A stretch of 8,042 nt of DNA from Novosphingobium sp. (GTDB lineage Bacteria > Pseudomonadota > Alphaproteobacteria > Sphingomonadales > Sphingomonadaceae): positions 1 through 8,042 of the forward strand of contig JADYXV010000294.1 in NCBI GenBank assembly GCA_020853995.1, read 5' to 3'. Positions 5,964 to 8,042 of this stretch are shown here, piece by piece. The notes beneath the pieces are model-generated. The model saw only the letters and a list, made by a program, of their open reading frames with translations. It ran no database searches and was not told the DNA's origin. The translations under genes were made by a program, and so were the position numbers. The first letter of the stretch is position 1, and every line of letters begins with the position of its first letter.

Positions 5964-6404
5964 ATGACGCTGACAAACGCCCTCGAAAGCCGTCTCGGCT
6001 ACCAGTTGCGCCGCGCCTCTGCGGTGATGATGGCCGATTTGTCGCGCGAACTGGCCGATCTCGATTTGCGCCCTGCCGAAGTGACGACATTGCTCGTCAT
6101 CGCGGAAAATCCTGAATGTTCACAAACCGAAGTCGGCCAAGCGCTGGCGATCAAGCGTGCGAATATGGTGCCGATCATCTCGCGTCTTATGGAGCGCGGC
6201 TTGGTTGAGCGGCGCCGGATTGATGGCCGCAGCCATGCCTTGACGCTGACCGTTCAAGGCCGCGCTTTTGCCAAGGATGCGCAAGACCGGATTGACCGGC
6301 ACGAAGCGCGCTTTGCGCAATTGCTGGGAGGGACAGACATGGATGCGCTGTTCCGCTGCCTTCCCGTGATCCGCACCGTGCGTGAAGGTGATCCCGAAGC
6401 CTGA
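5964..6404 (+). CDS. MarR-family winged-helix transcriptional regulator
   Basis: This is a dimeric MarR-type DNA-binding regulator of 146 residues, a normal size. An N-terminal helix (residues 1-30) would contribute to the dimer interface. The winged helix spans about 37-100: SQTEVGQALAIKRANMVPIISRLMERGLVERR is helix-turn-helix plus recognition helix, and the wing carries the conserved D-x-R (D87, R89). A C-terminal helix completes the dimer. The start at ATG 5964 is chosen because the frame upstream (from 5892) runs through the terminator region and the operator-like repeats; only a weak AAAGA precedes it. Probably self-repressed through the palindromes at its start. The neighbour on the right, an oxygenase on the opposite strand, ends three bases from the marR stop. 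No efflux or enzyme gene is co-oriented with it, so its other targets and ligand are unknown. Confidence 0.93.
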   Translation: MTLTNALESRLGYQLRRASAVMMADLSRELADLDLRPAEVTTLLVIAENPECSQTEVGQALAIKRANMVPIISRLMERGLVERRRIDGRSHALTLTVQGRAFAKDAQDRIDRHEARFAQLLGGTDMDALFRCLPVIRTVREGDPEA

Positions 6405-6412
6405 TTATCAGG
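6400..6412. terminator. Palindrome shared by two convergent stop codons
   Basis: CCTGA-TTA-TCAGG (6400-6412) is a perfect inverted repeat containing the TGA of marR and, on the other strand, the TGA of the oxygenase. The stem is five pairs with a three-base loop and no T-run, so intrinsic termination would be inefficient. It is the only structure seen at this convergent junction. Confidence 0.3.
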
Positions 6413-7055
6413 TCCAGACCTTTTCGCGATACCACTTGGTCACCACATACTTCAGGCCCTTGCGCACTTTCATTGCGTGGTGGAGCGTGGCCGGATTGAC
6501 GCTGCCATCAAGGCGCCGGTTGTTCCAGCACACCAGCTTGCCGCGTTCGGGCTGGATCAGCTTGTCGATAACCTTGAACCGCGTCGCACCGCCTGCCTCA
6601 ACCGCGTTCAGGTAGACCATGAAGGTCCATGTGCGCTGGCCAGCGACATTGCAAAACGTCTGATAATCAGCGCCTTGCGGGTCAAAATAATCGGTGTGCG
6701 CCTTGAATTCCTGGCCGGGTGCATACCGTTGCCCCTGGATCGGTTCGCCAAAGCCGCGATCGATGCCCGACAATGCGCACAGCTTTTCATCCAGCGCGAC
6801 CACATCAGGCTCCATCATCGGCAGGTCGCATGTCTCGCTGGTGCGAAAGTAGTGATCGTCGTTGGCATCGGCGATGGTGGAGGGGCGGCGGTCACGCTCG
6901 ATCCGCGCAACCAGTGTGTTGCATTCATCTGCCGAAAGGAAGCCGCGCAGCACGAACATCTCAACACGTGGGCTTGGCACTTTTAATATGCCTGGTACGG
7001 TTTGCAGACGTTCTGAACAGCGGGGAAGGGCAATATTGCTCATAGTGCTTGCCAT
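6408..7055 (-). CDS. 2OG-Fe(II) oxygenase, prolyl 4-hydroxylase-like
   Basis: This is a non-haem iron dioxygenase of the P4H alpha-subunit type, using 2-oxoglutarate and O2 to hydroxylate a substrate, probably a prolyl residue in a protein. The iron ligands are the HxD pair H120/D122 in YAPGQEFKAHTDYF and a distal histidine, H193, in LHHAMKVRKGLKY. K202, nine residues later, is the expected 2-oxoglutarate-binding Lys. The family signature RTSETCDL (71-78) is also present. The 215-residue length fits free-standing bacterial forms with no signal peptide, so it should act in the cytoplasm. Two starts are possible, ATG 7055 and ATG 7043; neither has a clear Shine-Dalgarno. A 15-bp palindrome overlaps the first. 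It is convergent with marR and divergent from gspH. The substrate is unknown; a Pseudomonas relative (PPHD) acts on EF-Tu, but that cannot be carried over here. Confidence 0.92.
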   Translation of the reverse strand: MASTMSNIALPRCSERLQTVPGILKVPSPRVEMFVLRGFLSADECNTLVARIERDRRPSTIADANDDHYFRTSETCDLPMMEPDVVALDEKLCALSGIDRGFGEPIQGQRYAPGQEFKAHTDYFDPQGADYQTFCNVAGQRTWTFMVYLNAVEAGGATRFKVIDKLIQPERGKLVCWNNRRLDGSVNPATLHHAMKVRKGLKYVVTKWYREKVWT

Positions 7056-7068
7056 AACGCAGCGTTAT
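7054..7068. promoter_or_regulatory. 15-bp perfect palindrome between the oxygenase and gspH
   Basis: ATAACGC-A-GCGTTAT is a perfect odd palindrome. It overlaps the upstream oxygenase start codon and lies 60 bp before gspH. If the oxygenase starts at 7043, the palindrome falls in its leader or promoter. It has the size of a dimeric repressor site and could act on either divergent gene. No repressor is identified. Confidence 0.5.
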
Positions 7069-7081
7069 CGCTCTGGGCAAC

Positions 7082-7111
7082 TTGAACCCGCTGGCGTGTT
7101 GGTCGTAAAAC
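7082..7111 (+). promoter_or_regulatory. Weak candidate promoter for the gsp operon
   Basis: TTGAAC (7082-7087) and TAAAAC (7106-7111) are separated by 18 bp, each matching four of six consensus bases. They lie just before gspH in the only gap that can hold its promoter. Support is weak. Confidence 0.25.
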
Positions 7112-7128
7112 CGTCACGTTGCTGCCGC

Positions 7129-7599
7129 ATGCGAGATTTCGTGATCAACCAGTTCGCCCGACGTCCCAAACGCAATGGCTTCTCGCTGGTCGAGATGATG
7201 GTCGTGCTTATGGTTATGGGCCTGCTTGCCGGGGTGGCTGTGCTGACGTTGCCGGGAGACGAGCGCAAGTTGCGCGGCGAGGCGGAGCGATTTGCCGCAC
7301 GAACGCTGGCCGCGCGGGACGAGGCCATAATCGGCGCGCGACCGATCTCGGTGGTCGTCAGCGAGCAAGGATATTACTTTGAACGGCGCAGTGATGGACG
7401 GTGGCAAGCGCTGCCGGGACGTGGCTTCGATCTGATGCCGTGGGATAACGCGACCACGGTAAGCGCCGGACGCCAGCGCATTGTGTTTGATTCGCTCGGT
7501 CTTGCCAGCAGCGATGTAGCGGTGCGGTTGGGGCGGGGCGATAAGGCGCTGGTCGTGCAGATCAGGCGCGATGGCAAGGTGACGCTTGATGCGGGATAG
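7129..7599 (+). CDS. gspH: Type II secretion minor pseudopilin GspH
   Basis: This is a minor pseudopilin of the type II secretion system, part of the short periplasmic pseudopilus that pushes folded proteins through the secretin. It has a class III (prepilin) signal: a basic leader RRPKRNG, then cleavage before F18 by the prepilin peptidase, FSLVE with the conserved Glu at +5 (E22), and a hydrophobic helix VEMMVVLMVMGLLAGVAVLTLP. A GspH/FimT-type globular domain follows (about 50-156). Length 156 is typical. The start is uncertain: ATG 7129 lacks a Shine-Dalgarno, while GTG 7141 follows CGAGA; both keep the signal. It overlaps gspI by 11 bp. In most T2SS operons the major pseudopilin gspG sits just upstream; here a divergent oxygenase does. 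FimT of type IV pili is the alternative, but the following GspI-like gene favours T2SS. Confidence 0.88.
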   Translation: MRDFVINQFARRPKRNGFSLVEMMVVLMVMGLLAGVAVLTLPGDERKLRGEAERFAARTLAARDEAIIGARPISVVVSEQGYYFERRSDGRWQALPGRGFDLMPWDNATTVSAGRQRIVFDSLGLASSDVAVRLGRGDKALVVQIRRDGKVTLDAG

Positions 7600-7969
7600 C
7601 GTGCGTCCGAACGGTTTTACTCTGCTGGAATTGCTCGTGGCGCTGGCCGTGTTTGCTATTGCCGCGCTGGCGTTGTTGCAGATGGAAGGGGCCAGCATTG
7701 CGCGGACCGCAGACCTTGACCAACGCCTGCTGCGCGAGATCGTGGCGCAGAACATGGCGGCTGAAATCCTGACCGATCCAGCCCCTCCTGCCGTGGGATC
7801 GGCCAGCGGTACAATCGAAAACGCAGGACGCCGCTTTCAGTGGACACGCACGGTTGCACCGCTTGCGGATTATGGCGTGCTGGGGATTACCTTGAGCGTG
7901 CAGGAAACGACTGTGGGTGCCCGTAGCCAGGCCTTCACGCTGGACTTCACCCGGCTGCCTGCATCATGA
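7589..7969 (+). CDS. gspI: Type II secretion minor pseudopilin GspI
   Basis: This is a minor pseudopilin that, with GspJ and GspK, forms the tip of the T2SS pseudopilus. The leader MRDSVRPNG is cut before F10, giving FTLLE with Glu at +5 (E14) and a hydrophobic helix to about residue 32. The rest matches the GspI pattern: repeated Ala in the helix extension, AQNMAAEIL (53-61), the PPAVG turn (66-70), GRRFQWTRTV (80-89), then a strand ending in a Leu-Ser-Val-Gln segment. Length 126 is normal. ATG 7589 is favoured over TTG 7586: AAGGTGA at 7576-7582 lies six bases upstream. It overlaps the end of gspH and is joined to gspJ by an ATGA overlap, so the three are translated as a coupled unit. Confidence 0.9.
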   Translation: MRDSVRPNGFTLLELLVALAVFAIAALALLQMEGASIARTADLDQRLLREIVAQNMAAEILTDPAPPAVGSASGTIENAGRRFQWTRTVAPLADYGVLGITLSVQETTVGARSQAFTLDFTRLPAS

Positions 7970-8042
7970 ATGAAGCGCCCACCCGCAACGGTTTTACTCT
8001 GGTCGAGATGCTGATCGCGCTCATGCTGTTTGCAGTGATTGC
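7966..8042 (+). CDS. gspJ: Type II secretion minor pseudopilin GspJ, partial (cut by window edge)
   Basis: Only the first 25 codons are in the window. They show a prepilin leader MNEAPTRNG, cleavage before F10, FTLVE with Glu at +5 (E14) and the start of the hydrophobic helix (MLIALMLFAVI). The ATG shares an ATGA overlap with the gspI stop and has no Shine-Dalgarno of its own, which points to coupled translation. Position after gspI makes GspJ the best call; PilW-like minor pilin is the alternative. gspK is expected to follow outside the window. Confidence 0.82.
   Translation, partial: MNEAPTRNGFTLVEMLIALMLFAVI

Noticed and set aside
5199..6984. GGGCTTGGCACTTT occurring twice (about 5200 and 6971), resembling half a sigma-54 promoter
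   Set aside because: The -12 GC is missing or wrongly spaced at both places, the second copy is inside a coding region, and a 14-base repeat in 8 kb is not rare enough to matter.
7114..7755. 213-residue frame opposite gspH/gspI
   Set aside because: Antisense shadow over two well-supported pseudopilin genes.
1..8042. CRISPR array, tRNA, rRNA or known riboswitch
   Set aside because: No regularly spaced repeats, cloverleaf-like sequence or conserved riboswitch core was seen on either strand.

Overview
The window looks like chromosomal DNA of an alphaproteobacterium, most likely a sphingomonad (Novosphingobium/Erythrobacter type). This is inferred from the moderately high G+C, the style of LepA, the type II secretion pseudopilins, a phosphate-selective porin with an N-terminal coiled coil, and an IF-1 with a Gly/Arg tail. 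The assignment rests on protein character only; no rRNA or tRNA is present to confirm it.

Layout, left to right. Positions 1-141 hold no gene. Positions 142-1044 (+) encode an orphan two-domain beta-rich protein resembling phage structural or fibre proteins. It converges on an OprO/OprP-type porin (1055-2488, -). The porin and lepA (2786-4603, +) diverge from a 297-bp intergenic region. That region carries a three-half-site Pho box next to the porin, a hairpin over the porin ribosome binding site, and an AT-rich island. lepA is followed by a tspO/MBR gene (4667-5143, +). Next comes a small translation cluster: an 11-codon leader ORF, an IF-1 gene with a C-terminal extension (5410-5670) and a 46-codon ORF, closed by a strong intrinsic terminator (5858-5893). 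A MarR-type regulator (5964-6404, +), with inverted repeats over its own start, converges tail to tail with a prolyl-4-hydroxylase-like 2OG-Fe(II) oxygenase (6408-7055, -). Divergent from the oxygenase, and separated by a 15-bp perfect palindrome, is a pseudopilin operon gspH-gspI-gspJ (7129-8042 and beyond) with overlapping genes, cut by the right edge.

How the parts fit. Most of the window is ordinary housekeeping and envelope biology: translation (LepA, IF-1), phosphate uptake (porin under probable PhoB control), tetrapyrrole or stress signalling (TspO) and protein secretion (GspHIJ). The unusual content is small: the IF-1 paralogue with its leader ORF and downstream mini-gene, several hairpins or palindromes sitting on start codons or ribosome binding sites, and the orphan phage-like protein. 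I do not see a clearly new multi-gene defence or mobile system here.
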